64,000 nucleotides of DNA from Astragalus membranaceus (lineage: Eukaryota > Streptophyta > Magnoliopsida > Fabales > Fabaceae): contig CM076848.1 of the NCBI GenBank assembly GCA_039519185.1, forward strand, positions 122,526,989 through 122,590,988, written 5' to 3'. The translations under genes and the position numbers were made by a program. Position 1 is the first letter of the stretch. Every line of letters begins with the position of its first letter. This document shows, one piece after another, positions 1-11,599 of this stretch. Below the pieces are notes generated by a model. The model was not told where the DNA came from, ran no database searches, and saw only the letters and a program-made list of their open reading frames with translations.

Positions 1-2235
1 TCCCTTCCACTTTTCAAAATCCTCAAAAAAGAAGAAAGAGATTTCGAATGGACACCCGAACAAGATGAACCTTTAAAACAACTCAAGAAATCCCTCTCCG
101 AGCCTCCAATTTTAACTCGACCAAACGAGGGGGAAACCCTATATCTTTATCTGGCAGTCTCGGAGGAAGCTTTAGCTGCCGTTCTAGTGCGCGAGCTAGG
201 AACCGGACAAAGCCCGGTCTACTTCGCAAGCAAGGCTCTACACGGAGCTGAGAGTCGTTATCAGAAGGTCGAAAAGATCGCTCTGGCTCTCATAGTCGCA
301 GCTCGACGCTTCCGAGCCTATTTTGTCGCTCACCAGGTGGTCGTCCGAACTAACTACCCCATCAGACAAATACTCCATAGACCCGATCTTGCTGGGAGAA
401 TGATTAAATGGGTTGTGGAACTCTCAGAGTTCGGAATTAAATATGAAGCTCGAACGGCACTGAAAGCACAAGTTTTGGTGGACTTCATGCCCGAGATGAC
501 CCCCGCTAACATCGATCCCGATGTATGGATCCTATATGTCGATGGATCCTCAAACCCAAAAGGAAATGGCGCTGGAATCATACTAGAAAGCCCAACAGGG
601 ATCATCATTGAAGTTTCCCTAACTTTCGGTTTCCCAACATCGAACAACCAAGCAGAGTACGAGGCTTGCATCGCCGGACTGCGCCTGGCAATTGATCTCC
701 AAATTTGGCAAATAAAATTACATACCGACTCTCTCTTGGTGGTCTCCCAGATCGGAAACCAATACGAGACGAAAGAATCGACCTTGCAAAAATATTTACT
801 TCGAGTACGGTCGCTATTGTCTAAATTTGAAGCGAGCGAGGTGATTCACGTGCCAAGAACGGAAAATCAACGAGCTGACATCCTCGCCAAACTCGCAAGC
901 ACGAAAACCCCAGGGAACCAAAGGACGACCATCCAAGAAACACTCCACAAACCCAGTGTATCTCTAGAGCCTCTGTTCAACTCGACCATCTGCATGCTCG
1001 AAGAAACTGACAGCTGGATCACTCCAGTTTTAGAATACATCGTCACGGGAGCTGAACCCCTAGACAAAAACGACGCTAAATACATCAGGAGAAGGGCCTC
1101 GGCTTTCTCAGTCGTCAATGAAACGCTTTACAGAAGAAGCCTCTTTTCCTCATTGATAAAATGTGTCGAGGGAGAGGAAGCAGCCTATGTCCTAAGAGAA
1201 ATTCATGAAGGAATCTGCGGCCAACACATGGGTGCTCGATCTTTAGCTCGAAAAGCTCTTCGAGCCAGATATTACTGGCCGACCATGATAGGCGATGCTA
1301 GTGATCATGTGAAGAAATGCAAAAAATGCCAAATCCACGCCAACGTTCACATAGCTCCCCCCATAGATCTCACGAGCTTATCCTCCACATGGCCTTTCGC
1401 ATGGTGGGGAATGGACCTGCTCAGACCGTTCTCAAAAGCACCAGGACAAGTCAAATTCTTGATCGTCGCCGTAGACTACTTCAGCAAATAGATAGAAGCG
1501 GAACCCTTGGCTACCATCACTGCAAAAAACTGCATAAAATTCTTCAAGAAAAATATTATGAGCAGGTTCGGGATTCCCGAGGTAGTAGTAACTGATAACG
1601 GGACTCAATTCATAGTTACATGGTTTCGAAAGCTAATGCTCGAGCTAAAAATCAAACACCATTTCACTTAAGTAGAACACCCTCAAACCAACGGACAAGC
1701 AGAGGCGGCAAACAAGGTAATACTGAACGGGCTAAAGCGACGACTGGACGATGCTAAAGGAAACTGGGTGGAGGAATTGCCTTACGTCCTCTGGGGATAT
1801 AGGACCACCCCCCAAAGCTCCACTGGAGAAACGCCTTTTAGGCTCTCCTACGGCAGCGAGGCGGTCATTCCCGTCGAGATTGGCGAACTTAGCTGGAGAA
1901 CGGCAAATCCTAAAACTCAAGACAATAACGACCAAGCTTTAAGAGAAGAACTCGACCTCATCGATGAAATCCGAGGTCGAGCTTCACTCCGAGAAGCAAT
2001 CATCAAACAAAGAGTAGCAACCAGGTACAACGCCAAGGTCGTTCACAGAGATTTCAATCCAGGTGATCTGGTGCTCAGAAGAGCCGACGTCGGTCAGAAA
2101 AACGCTTCCCAAGGAAAGCTCGCCCCGAACTGGGAAGGTCCCTACCGAATTTTGTTTAAAACCAGTACGGGAGCTTTAAATTGGAGACCCTCCAAAGAAA
2201 AAAGATTGAGAGAACTTGGAACGCTACAAAACTGA
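1..2235 (+). pseudogene. pol: Retrotransposon pol fragment: RT connection, dual RNase H, integrase (two stops)
   Basis: The reading frame is open from base 1, so the gene starts outside the window. Residues ~1-60 are the RT thumb/connection and ~55-130 the first RNase H (motif SPVYFASKAL). An archaeal-type RNase H follows (motif YVDGSSNPKGNGAG, Asp at 541-543). Integrase follows with an HHCC finger (His at 1204 and 1225, CKKC at 1318-1329) and a DD35E triad (Asp 1414, Asp 1594, Glu 1702). Two nonsense codons interrupt it without a frame change: TAG at 1489-1491, where the family normally has Trp, and TAA at 1669-1671, between the second Asp and the Glu. The C-terminal part holds the GPYRI-type integrase tail. 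It cannot make a full integrase. Confidence 0.9.
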
Positions 2236-2352
2236 AAAGTTATTATCTTTAGAAAGAAATCATGTACTCCGATCTTATGTAAATACAAAACGAGTTATTT
2301 ATAAAGAAGAAGGTAACCTTTCAAAGTATTTTCAACAAAACTCATCGAACTT

Positions 2353-2617
2353 GTCGATTTTCCCACCAAGTTCCCACACATTCTTGATTTCATCAAACAG
2401 AATGTACGGGCCAAAAATCCCTCTACAAGGGATCAACTGGGACCGATCTTAGATGATCTCCCCGAGCGACCACCCAAGGTCGAACTCGTCGATATTCCCA
2501 CCAAGTTCCCACACATTCTTGATTTCATCAAACAGAATGTACGGGCCAAAAATCCCTCTACAAGGAATCAACTGGGACCGATCTTAGATGATCTCCCCAA
2601 GCGACCACCCAAGGTCG
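2353..2617 (+). repeat. 135-bp direct tandem duplication downstream of pol
   Basis: Two copies with a period of 135 bp start at about 2353 and 2488. They share the block 'cccaccaagttcccacac' and the block 'gggaccgatcttagatgat' with only a few substitutions. They lie in the non-coding spacer between pol and the antisense gene. The rest of 2236-3136 shows no coding signal; it contains 'accgatc/ggtcga' motifs similar to those in the LTR. Confidence 0.85.
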
Positions 2618-3136
2618 CAAACTCTTTGAGAAAACAGTTAAATCCGACCCGAGTCTCAGTAAACTATCTCAAAGAGACCAGGTCTTCAAGGATCGAAACG
2701 TCCTAAGAACGACCATCGGCCACAGCTGCCGATACCCCTATAGGGCGAGTTAAATCTGGGCCGAGTCCTGGTAAACTGTCTTATAGGCTCGAACCCGGTA
2801 AATCGAGTTCCTCATTTACCGGCGTTCTTACATCATATATGACATGCAGAATTAAAAAAGCATTCATAAAGACTCATAAACAAATTCCAAAAATAAACTC
2901 TACGGAAACGACATACATGACATGCAGAATTTAAAAAGCATTTCATTAAGCTTGTAACGAGGTTTGAAAAACAAAGATCGGATGAAACGTGTTCCAGAAT
3001 TACAAACATCTCGGATATGACCGAGCCCTCAAAAAACGATCCTGTCTTACATATCAAAAGTTTTGAATCTATACAAAACCTACACGGATACAAGCATATA
3101 GCCAGAATTTCTGCAAAAAGAACACACTTAAAACCA

Positions 3137-5629
3137 TCAAACAGTAGAGGTCGGAAAGATGACGGTCTTCTCTTCTGTTTGAGCATCGATCTTAACAATC
3201 TTACCCCCTTCGACCTCATGGTCAGCATCAATAATTGCCCGATCCAGATGAGTAGAAGGACTGACCAAAGCAACTTGCTCGAGGGCGCACTCAAAACCTT
3301 CCTTGTACAGCTCGATTACAGAGTTTGCGGCTTCACGAGCTTCCTTCCTAGCTTCATTAGCAATTTTCGCAGCCTCCTTGGCATTTTTTCTACTCTGTTC
3401 AAGGGCTGCTTGGAGCTCTGCAATTCGAGCTTCAGGATCGATGCTAGTACTAGCCCCCGCCTCAGAGGACTTTCTCAGGTCGTCTTCTAAAACGACGACT
3501 CGATGCTCCAAGCTTCTAATTTTCTGATTAGCCTGGGCCACCTGCCCCTCCAGCTCCCTCTCCTTTTCTTCAAGATCCCTCACACGAGCCTCTTTCTCTT
3601 CAAGCTCCTTCACACGAGCCTCTGCAAACTCGGCCCGACGTATGATTTCCCCCTGCCCTTCTCTCAAAGTTTGAAGCTCTTCCTTGGTTCGAGCCAACTC
3701 TTTTGATGTCAAAGACATGTCTTCCACAAGCTTCGCCCTTTTCGAATTCTCAAGGTCCAACAAAACAGCAAGCACGGAATAAAGAAAAATCAAGCTGAGG
3801 GAAAGGCCATAAGAACAAAAACAAACAACATTAAAACACATACCTTTAGCCCGTTTCTCGTATTTCTCCTTCTCGATCTTATGAACCTCGCCCAGGTTTA
3901 CCAAAATCTAAACTGACGCTCCTACAGGATCCTCCCGCCACTGAGCATAGTTTTGCTCCAGGAAACCCTCCTCCAAAGGAACGACCTTGTTTTTGTGTTT
4001 TGGCCTCCTCGAAGTCTTGCTCCTTTTCTCCGGTCTTGGCTCACTGACATCATCGGTACGCACCCTCTTCGCTGAAGCCCCTGCAACAGCGTCGTGAGCA
4101 GTTGGAGGAGGGGAACCGAAGGTAAGATCGATCCGATCATGGGCAAGATCCTCCTGCGTGACGGTGTTGATCGGAGAAGCAGGAATAGCCGTCTCAGCGG
4201 CGATCACAGGTTGGGGAGACATCGGAACCGGAGCAGCCTCTTCTTCAACATCCACAAGCATTTCCACACTCTTCATCGCCAATGCTTTCATCGCTGCAAG
4301 CTTCCTTGGGGCCATGGTATCTGAAAAACAAAGAAAACTGGGTTATACAACTCATAATCAAAATACACAAAATTCGACCCCAGAAAGACAAACTACCTAA
4401 AACAAACTGCACTCTTCTCCGTTTTCCAGCTTGAACTATTTTGGCCGCAGGGATACCCCGATACTTATGTTTTGAAAACGGAATGCTCTCAGAAATAAAT
4501 ATCAGGATCCTCTTGGTAAGAAGATCGTCAGCAGTTAGTCGATCCTCACCCACAGAAAAAGAATGGGTAGATCGTTCAAAATGGCCTTGACTCCAGCCAA
4601 TAGGAAATTTTGTGGACACCAAAGTCTGACCATCCTCGCTAAGCTTTCCTACCATCTGAATCGCTTCATCGGTCACCGGCTCGACCCAATAATACAACTC
4701 CTTCCAGTTTCCCCTCAGCGAGTCCGCATAGGCCTTAAAAACCTTGGCCCCTCGCCTCGAGCGAAGACTAACATGCTCACGACCGGACTTATTTTCGCTA
4801 CTATTCCGGTTAATCTCAAACAAATGGAAGAATAGCAACGGTGAGACCGGTCTATCCAGATGAATGCACATTAATTCATAAGCCCGAACGAAAGCCCACA
4901 CATTTGGATGCAATTGGGATGGCGCTACGTCTAACCTCGCCAAAACCGTCTGCTCGAACCAGGTAAAAGGAGGCCGGATATTCATTTCGTTGATCAGCAT
5001 ATGGTACAAGGTGAACTTAAGCTCCCCGGGCCACAAAGCCACGTGCTCTCCCTTCTTCATACCCTCAATCCTCCAAACTCGCTTCGACCTCCCAGAAGCT
5101 TTCCTGCCGACCGTCTCCAAATTAAAGCCATGCTGGTACAACGATTCGATCTCCAAAATGGTTTTTGACACCCAATCGTATTGAGAAACCTCTCGTACCG
5201 GTACGTCGAGGTCCCCACAGCTAGTGCTCGAGTAACCATCAATAGAAGCAGCAGAGGCTTGACTAGAGCCTGGTTGACTCGAAGGGCGAGATTCAGCTTG
5301 CTTTTCAGCATCGCCCCGATCGGACCCGTCAGCAGGCTCGGAACTTGTCCCGAGATCGACCTCGGAACTCTCTGTTTCCTCCAAATGAATTCCCTCATCA
5401 GACTCGGAGGTAATGGTCATCACATCCACCAACGATCCTCCTCCATATCCTCAGGAGCACTCTCGTTTGGCTCATTAGCATCGCTCACAGGAGAAGAGCT
5501 TTCACCCTCAAAATTGTCTTCCGCCTTATCGCTCATAGGGGCAGAAGCAGAATGTTCCTGAACGTCAGGAACGACGACTTCAAGAGGATCGGTACGAACT
5601 TCAGGAATTTCACCGCCAGAAGCCATCAC
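3137..5629 (-). pseudogene. Antisense gene of Tat-type retrotransposon (plant transposon-protein domain plus coiled coil)
   Basis: Read on the - strand, this begins at the ATG at 5629 with an acidic Ser/Glu-rich N-terminus. It changes frame near 5430 and continues into a domain like the 'putative gypsy-type transposon' family (WPGELKFTLYHML, then LDVAPSQLHPNVWAF). A 76-bp GT...AG intron at 4321-4396 is plausible: removing it joins the frame ending GKRRRVQFVL to the one starting MAPRKLAA. A TAG at 3908-3910 precedes a long Lys/Glu-rich coiled coil (3137-3904). Antisense genes at this position are known in Grande/Retand elements; their function is not settled. The frameshift and the stop suggest it is no longer functional. 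A second intron in the coiled-coil part is possible. Confidence 0.75.
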
Positions 5630-6446
5630 GTTCGTAAAATCCTTACAGTACTGAGTAACGTCTCTCCGGGTTTGTTTTGTCCTTGCCAGGACGAATCTAT
5701 AGAAATGGGGGACGAAATGTCAGGGTTAAGATCGAAACGGGGTTCGCGAAACAAATCGGAACCCGACCTGACGACCCCCATTCTGAGATCGTAAAGGACT
5801 GGGGGAGGTCCAGGCACAACAAAAAGAAAAGGAAAGAAAATAAAAAAGAAGAAACTAACCTCGAAACGGAGCTGCGAAATTGACCTTGTCAGGAAAGAAT
5901 GCTGTTGCTGATCTGCAGAAACCGACCTTAAAAGTACTTCAAGAAACTCTCTAAACTCGTTTTTTCCTCGAAAAAGAAGCTCGGGAGCTCTCGAAGGTCG
6001 ACAATCCAAAACAAATAAACGCCAAGCAACAAATGAAAGGGTGAGACCCTTTATTTATAGTGAGGCAGAATTAGTGGGCTTGGGCCGAGAAGTCGAAACG
6101 TCACATCCAATCAAGGTCCATTAGGTTCGCACACTAAAAATAAAGCGTCACCATCATGCGCCGCCACTGTGAAATCACGCCTGGTCAGAAACAGTAAATA
6201 TGGCACTGATTCCAAGATTGCACTGATTCCCAAGCAGCACTGATTCCAAGAGACTGTCTGCCTCACTCAGAAGCTCGTTTGATTCCAAAAATCTTTCTAC
6301 CTCGTTCAGAAACTCGACGGTTATTTAACGTCGACCAAAAATTCAAGCTCAACATTAGCTCAAAAGCAAAGAAATTTCTACTCAAAGAGCCAAAAACACA
6401 AGCCTGCGTCATTTTATCAAGTCAAGATCGCTCCTCAAGCGACCAG
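5630..6446 (-). other. Antisense leader and non-coding tail of the Tat element
   Basis: No convincing coding region is present. The part next to 5629 is the probable 5' leader of the antisense gene. Around 6195-6290 the phrase 'cactgattccaag' recurs three times, a small local repeat. The rest is ordinary internal non-coding retrotransposon sequence before the polypurine tract. Confidence 0.5.
6052..6059 (-). promoter_or_regulatory. Candidate TATA box of the antisense gene
   Basis: On the - strand this reads TATAAATA. It lies about 420 bp upstream of the antisense ATG at 5629, with a purine/pyrimidine-biased leader in between. The leader contains possible intron borders near 5860 and 5650. 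The TATA box is seen directly; its use as a promoter is inferred. Confidence 0.45.
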
Positions 6447-6459
6447 ACTTGGGGGGCCA
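6447..6459 (+). other. Polypurine tract of the Tat element
   Basis: The run 'acttggggggcca' lies immediately before the TG that starts the 3' LTR. A G-rich tract directly upstream of the LTR is the plus-strand priming site of LTR retrotransposons. Its + orientation agrees with the pol gene. Confidence 0.75.
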
Positions 6460-6616
6460 CTGTTATGGTAAATAGAAGTTCTGCTATTCACACCTCCTGC
6501 AAGGCCCAATTATTCAGAGGCCCATTACATAGAAGCAGGGTCCATTCATCAATGGCCAAGATCACTCTACAAGATCGGACGGCCCAAATCGACCAAAGCA
6601 AACACCACTCAAAATC

Positions 6617-6624
6617 TATAAATA
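6617..6624 (+). promoter_or_regulatory. TATA box in 3' LTR
   Basis: TATAAATA lies about 155 bp into the LTR, in the sense direction of pol, with the conserved U5-like block ~75 bp downstream. This is a normal position for an LTR promoter. Confidence 0.55.
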
Positions 6625-6717
6625 CAGCATTCAATGCTCATTAAAGGGTAAGCACTTTTCCAACACAATACTCATTAACTCAAATACTGACTTGAGCGTC
6701 GGAGTGTTATTGCAGGA

Positions 6718-6842
6718 ACAACATCGGACACCTCAAGATCGAACAACAACGGACATCTCAAGATCGAACAGCACCGAACATCTCAAGATCGAACAACATC
6801 GAACATCTCAAGATCGAACCACATCGAACATCTCAAGACCTG
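6718..6842 (+). repeat. Five tandem 25-bp repeats (catctcaagatcgaac)
   Basis: Five consecutive 25-bp units share the core 'catctcaagatcgaac' with a few substitutions; the last unit is degenerate. They lie at the end of, or just outside, the LTR. Confidence 0.85.
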
Positions 6843-6929
6843 AACATTAAAACAGAATCAAGGATAAAACACCTACTAACTGCATAATACCGATCACCAA
6901 GATCGAAAGCACAGTACAGAACACTTTTC

Positions 6930-7172
6930 ATTGAAGGGAACCCGAATTAGAGAAATATGTCTCAATTCTTACCATGTATTTACATATTCCAAAGAACTTC
7001 AACTTGTGTCAAAGAGTTTTATCAAGAAAAACAAAGTTGTTAGGAGAAAGTACAAAATTGAACTTTTTCCCACACAAATATATATAAATCATGAAGTAAA
7101 AAGACCAAAGGGGTTATAGGAAGTGCAAAACATGGCAAATACCATGAATATTATCAAACATGTCTGAACTTT
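6930..7172. other. Spacer between Tat element and CACTA-1
   Basis: AT-rich DNA with no recognisable gene. It forms the left flank of the CACTA insertion at 7176 and should continue at 11951 once that element is removed. Confidence 0.4.
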
Positions 7173-7414
7173 GAACACAGCTAGAAAAACAGAAATTAGA
7201 GACGCCCAAAATCCGTCACTAAACATGTAAAATCCGTCACTAAAAAGTTTAGCGACGGAATTTGTGAGGGACCAAAATTCGTAACAAATTTTGGCGTCAC
7301 TAAAATATTTGCGAGGGATACGTTAATCCGTCGCTATTAGAGAGGGATATTTCCCTCACAAACACTCAATCCGTCACTAAAAAACAGCATTAAATCTGAA
7401 ATAAAAGTTGACTT

Positions 7415-7655
7415 TCCGTCGCTAATAGCGATGCACAGGTATCCGTCGCTAATAGCGATGCACAGGTATCCGTCGCTAATAGCGATGCACCAGTATCCGT
7501 CGCTAATAGGGATGCCCAGGTATCCGCCGCTAATAGGGATGAACACAATTCCGTCGCTAATACCGAGGAACAGTATTCCGTCACTAATAGCGAGGAACAC
7601 AATTCCGTCACTAATAGCGTGGAACACAATTCCGTCACTAATAGCAACGAGACAT
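7415..7655 (+). repeat. Left subterminal 27-bp repeat array of CACTA-1
   Basis: About nine units of 27 bp share the core 'ccgtc(g/a)ctaatagcga'. In CACTA elements such subterminal motifs bind the element-encoded protein. Because 27 is divisible by three, the array creates open reading frames with a 9-residue periodicity on both strands. These are a by-product, not genes. Confidence 0.85.
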
Positions 7656-7965
7656 TCCCAGCAACGTTCCCTGTTAGCAAGGAGGTATTTCAATACAAAT
7701 ATTTCACCTGAGGTAAGAAACCTTTAAAAATTACATGAAGATATTTCATATTACTAAGCTTATAAGCATAATTCATAGAAACTAAAAGTATTGTTAATTC
7801 ATAACCAAAAGTACTGTTAATCCATAAAAAATTACATGAACCTTTTAGTTTCATAAACCTAGTAACTTACGATCCAAAAGAAACATATCCAAAACCTAGT
7901 AACTTACAATCCAAAAGAAACATATCCAAAAGAAACATCATTGTTTCAAAAACACTAAAAACACA

Positions 7966-8199
7966 TCAACAATCTAATTCTTCATCATAATAGTCATTAT
8001 CATTTTGTTGATCATCCTCGTTTGCAAGTGGAGGTGAAGGCGGACGTGGATCATTCTGAGAATAAGTCTCCATAAATTTCAGCATCTTCTCCTGTGTTTC
8101 AAGAAGCTCACTCACTTGCTCCTTAAGACTTTGGTTTTCGGCAGTCAAGTTAGAAAATTGAGTCTTCATTTGCATATATTCAGATACAGGGATTCCCAT
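7966..8199 (-). pseudogene. Tail of a CACTA-associated plant transposase (coiled coil, acidic end)
   Basis: This 77-codon open frame shows a leucine-rich coiled coil (motif SLKEQVSELLETQ) followed by a proline stretch and an acidic C-terminus (NDNDYYDEELD). That layout resembles the C-terminus of the plant En/Spm second protein (TNPA/Ptta-like). It lies inside a CACTA element, which supports the reading. The upstream part is missing, so it is treated as a remnant, or as a last exon. Confidence 0.5.
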
Positions 8200-8293
8200 A
8201 GATTGTTTGGAAGAAGGAACGTGGTTTCCACCTTCAAGACCAAAACCAAATATTCTTTTCTTAATTTAGTAGTTCAATAACCTAATCATTTAG

Positions 8294-9447
8294 CATTCTG
8301 GACCTGGACACACACCAATAACCTAATCATTTAGCATGTTTTGGTTCTGATACATTCTGTCTTCTCATTAAATTAAGACAGAAAATAGATGAATCGTTGG
8401 ATTATGGTATTAACAGAATCAGACAGTTACAAAATAGTTGTAACCGTTGCAACTTGCTCTAGCCTATCAATATCCAATTATCTAACTATTATTCAGTTTT
8501 TCAGAATACATAATATACATCTTTCAGATTCTCAAATTCTAACATGAATGAATGCCACTTTTGCACTTACATGGTCCTCCTTCTGTGTTTGCACAGTTGC
8601 ACTTTAATATAGACAAAGCTTGTTGTGGATGTGTCTGTGACAAAGAAAAGAATCAATGTTAGACACCAGATCATGCTAGACACCAGATAAGGCACCCAAA
8701 CAAAAACAAATAAATGTACCTATTAACTACTAGTAACTGTATCTAAAAACATATATTTAGTCTAACAGAATCAGACAGTTACAAAACAGTTGTAGCTTTC
8801 TTTTGTGGTATCTAAAAACAAAATTAATGCAAAAGTAGCTAAAAAAGTAAAGTACTTAGCATGTACTATAGATTAGTTATTACATTCTGGACCTGGACAC
8901 ACACCAATAACCTAATCATTTAGCATGTTTTGGTTCTGATACATTCTGTCTTCTCATTAAATTAAGACAGAAAATAGATGAATCATTGGATTATGGTATT
9001 AACAGAATCAGACAGTCACAAAATAATTGTAACCGTTGCAACTTGCTCTAGCCTATCAATATCCAATTATCTAACTATTATTCAGTTTTTCAGAATACAT
9101 AATATACATCTTTCAGATTCTCAAATTCTAACATGAATGAATGCCACTTTTGCACTTACATGGTCCTCCTTCTGTGTTTGCACAATTGCACTTTAATATA
9201 GACAAAGCTTGTTTTGGATGTGTCTGTGACAAAGAAAAGAATCAATGTTAGACACCAGATCATGCTAGACACCAGATAAGGCACCCAAATAAAAACAAAT
9301 AAATGTACCTATTAACTACTAGTAACTGTATCTAAAAACATATATTAAGTCTAACAGAATCAGACAGTTACAAAACAGTTGTAGCCTTCTTTTGTGGTAT
9401 CTAAAAACAAAATTAATGCAAAAGTAGCTAAAAAAGCAAAGTAGTTA
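8294..9447 (+). repeat. 589-bp direct tandem duplication inside CACTA-1
   Basis: The phrase 'cattctggacctggacacac' begins at 8294 and again at 8883, and the following ~570 bp match with few substitutions. Both copies lack coding signal. The duplication lies within the transposon and has probably arisen by unequal recombination. Confidence 0.9.
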
Positions 9448-11273
9448 TCACATATATTTAGTCTAAAATAAAACTTAAATATCCTTCAATTTTGTCTAAC
9501 AGAATTCAGAGAATCCTAGTAAGATTCTCTGTATATAATATCAAGGATAGCAACCAAATTTATCCATTAATCTAAATTATTTCCAATATTGTTTTTGCCT
9601 CAGCAAGCATCTGCAGAATATTGCTTAGCAGAATCTCAAAAAAAAAAATATTGCTTAGCAGATGTTTGATCTGAGATTTGGAATAGGATTGAGATTATGG
9701 ACTGGCAAAAGAAATTGATCTAACGTAAAGTTTGAGTTTTGTTTTTAAACTCTTGTACAGTACTCTGATAAATTTAACCACAGCTGATGTTAACTTTAGG
9801 AACTCTTGCAATGTAAGTATCTAATTTGATATTCTTTACGATTATGGCAGCTTTAACATATATAGACTTCATTCTTTTCAATTTCAATTTGCCACAATAC
9901 AACAGTAAATAGAAAGCCAAAAGCAGCACTTAGAACACAATTCTGGCTTTATATTACATTCAGGTTTTTTGCTGCCAAGATTCACCGTTTCATCAAAAAG
10001 ACATAGCAAAAAAGAACCTTTGAACAAAAGAAAACATGTGGCATGGCAGTTCAATTATGATGAGCAGACTATCTTAACCTCCCTTCCCTATCTACTTTTT
10101 TATCTTCATAGTACAATACTACTTTTACTCTCTCACACATACAACTATATCCATCTAAAAAACATAGAAATATTATCTCAAAAAATAAAAAACACAAACA
10201 AATAACATTAGTAAACTAGAAATCCAAATTTATCCATTAATCAGAACATCAAAGAAAGAGGAAAAGTGTTACCTTGGCTATGAAGAGAGAGAAACACAAT
10301 ATATCTTCTCTTGGCTCAACTTGGAGAGCTTTTTGAAACACAATGCGCCTTTCCCAATCTGTTTTTCTGCAAGTCTATTTTGGTGAAAAAGTAACACCAA
10401 AATATGTTATATTAGCCAAGTCTTCATGGAAGCAAGTTACTTATGCAGAATGACAACATAGGGATATCACATACTGATCATCACATACTTTCCTATTTTG
10501 AAATCTATAAATAGTTTTATTCTGAAAAGTAGAACATGACTGTAACTTTTGTTCTCATGATTGTTTGAAGAATTATTTATTAGCTAATATAAAATGACTG
10601 CAACTTGATTTCTTTTGGAATGGGTGCTATTATCATTAATTATTACTATTAGTGACAACAATAATGAAGTTTTCAAGAACATAAAAAATGTACTTTGCCT
10701 ACTTTACATTCTTAATTCGTCTCTAAGGATCATCAGTAATGGTGGCATTGTGTCAATAATGGCATTGTTATAAATAAAACTGAGATCACATGGACCTGAG
10801 CCATAAGAGTCGTTTGAACTCAAAACATGATTATAATAACAATTATCAATTTCACTCAAAAAATGACTATAATAACAACTATCAATTTCACACCACACCT
10901 TGCATCAGAGAGAATGCGACATTCTTCTAATTGCAACAAGGAAATTTCAATAATAAAAAACTCAAATGAGGAAAGAGGGGGAAAATCAAAATTAGGGTTC
11001 AGAATGGAAAATCAAATTAAAGGTTTTAGAGGGGGAAATCGAACCTGTAATGTAATGTATGGTGGAGACCGCTGAGAATGCGAGTAGAGAATGCGAGAAT
11101 GCAAAGGAGAGATCGCTGAGAACGACAGACTCAGGTGGGAGTGGTTAGCGTTTTTGTTTGTTCTTTTTCTCTTCCGTTCTTTTTCCCTCCGCAGTGGCCT
11201 TGCCGGAGAGCGACTCCCTCGTGGAGGTTTCTGACCGGCTGTGAGAGGGTGCTCCGGTGGTTGGGGTTCACGC

Positions 11274-11275
<2 letters not shown>
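9448..11275. other. Non-coding interior of CACTA-1
   Basis: AT-rich with no convincing gene. Short open frames here are not conserved-looking. The segment 10900-11270, which becomes rich in GA and 'gagaatgcga' phrases, leads into the microsatellite near the right end. Confidence 0.5.

Positions 11276-11360
<85 letters not shown>
11276..11360 (+). repeat. (GA)n microsatellite
   Basis: An almost uninterrupted run of AG dinucleotides of about 80 bp. It generates spurious Arg-Glu and Ser-Leu frames on the two strands. Confidence 0.98.
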
Positions 11361-11599
11361 GGCAATGGTTGTGAAACAATCGAAGGTTAGGGTTTTGAGT
11401 GGTGAGGGAAGGCGATTACGCGAGATTGCGAGAGGGAAGCTGTGATTTGCGAGAGGGAAGCTGTGACTTGAGATGGTTAGGGTTTTGAGTAGTGAGGGAA
11501 GGTGATGGAAGGTGAAAAGAATCGAAGGCAATGTTAGGGTGAGGGAAGCCGTCAATTTTTTTTAATGTTTGAGGGAAGGCTGATTAAATTTTTTTAATA

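Larger units (their letters stand above)
1..6929 (+). mobile_element. Ty3/gypsy LTR retrotransposon, Tat/Retand-like, 3' part
   Basis: This is the 3' portion of a large gypsy element that enters from the left edge of the window. In order it shows the pol 3' half (1-2235), a spacer with a 135-bp tandem duplication, a long antisense gene (3137-5629 on the - strand), a polypurine tract and a 3' LTR. A second, archaeal-type RNase H behind the usual one, together with an antisense gene between pol and the 3' LTR, is known from the Tat lineage (Grande/Retand type). The 5' LTR, gag and protease lie outside the window. The exact 3' end of the LTR is uncertain because the matching target-site duplication is not visible. 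Confidence 0.85.
6461..6929 (+). repeat. 3' LTR of the Tat element (right end uncertain)
   Basis: It starts TGTTATGG directly after the polypurine tract. It contains a TATA box (6617-6624) and the U5-like phrase 'gagcgtcggagtgttattgc', typical of Tat LTRs. Five 25-bp repeats follow. The LTR should end in CA; the end near 6929 (ttttca) is one candidate and an end near 6850 is another. No target-site duplication can be tested because the other end is outside the window. Confidence 0.6.

Noticed and set aside
7415..7655. CRISPR-like appearance of regularly spaced repeats
   Set aside because: The units are contiguous 27-bp tandem repeats without unique spacers, in a plant transposon end.
7337..7727. 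Open frames of ~97-118 residues on both strands with a nine-residue repeat
   Set aside because: They arise from the 27-bp subterminal repeats of CACTA-1, whose length is a multiple of three. Both strands stay open, which points to repeat structure and not to coding.
11012..11555. Frames rich in Ser-Leu or Arg-Glu
   Set aside because: They are translations of the (GA)n microsatellite.
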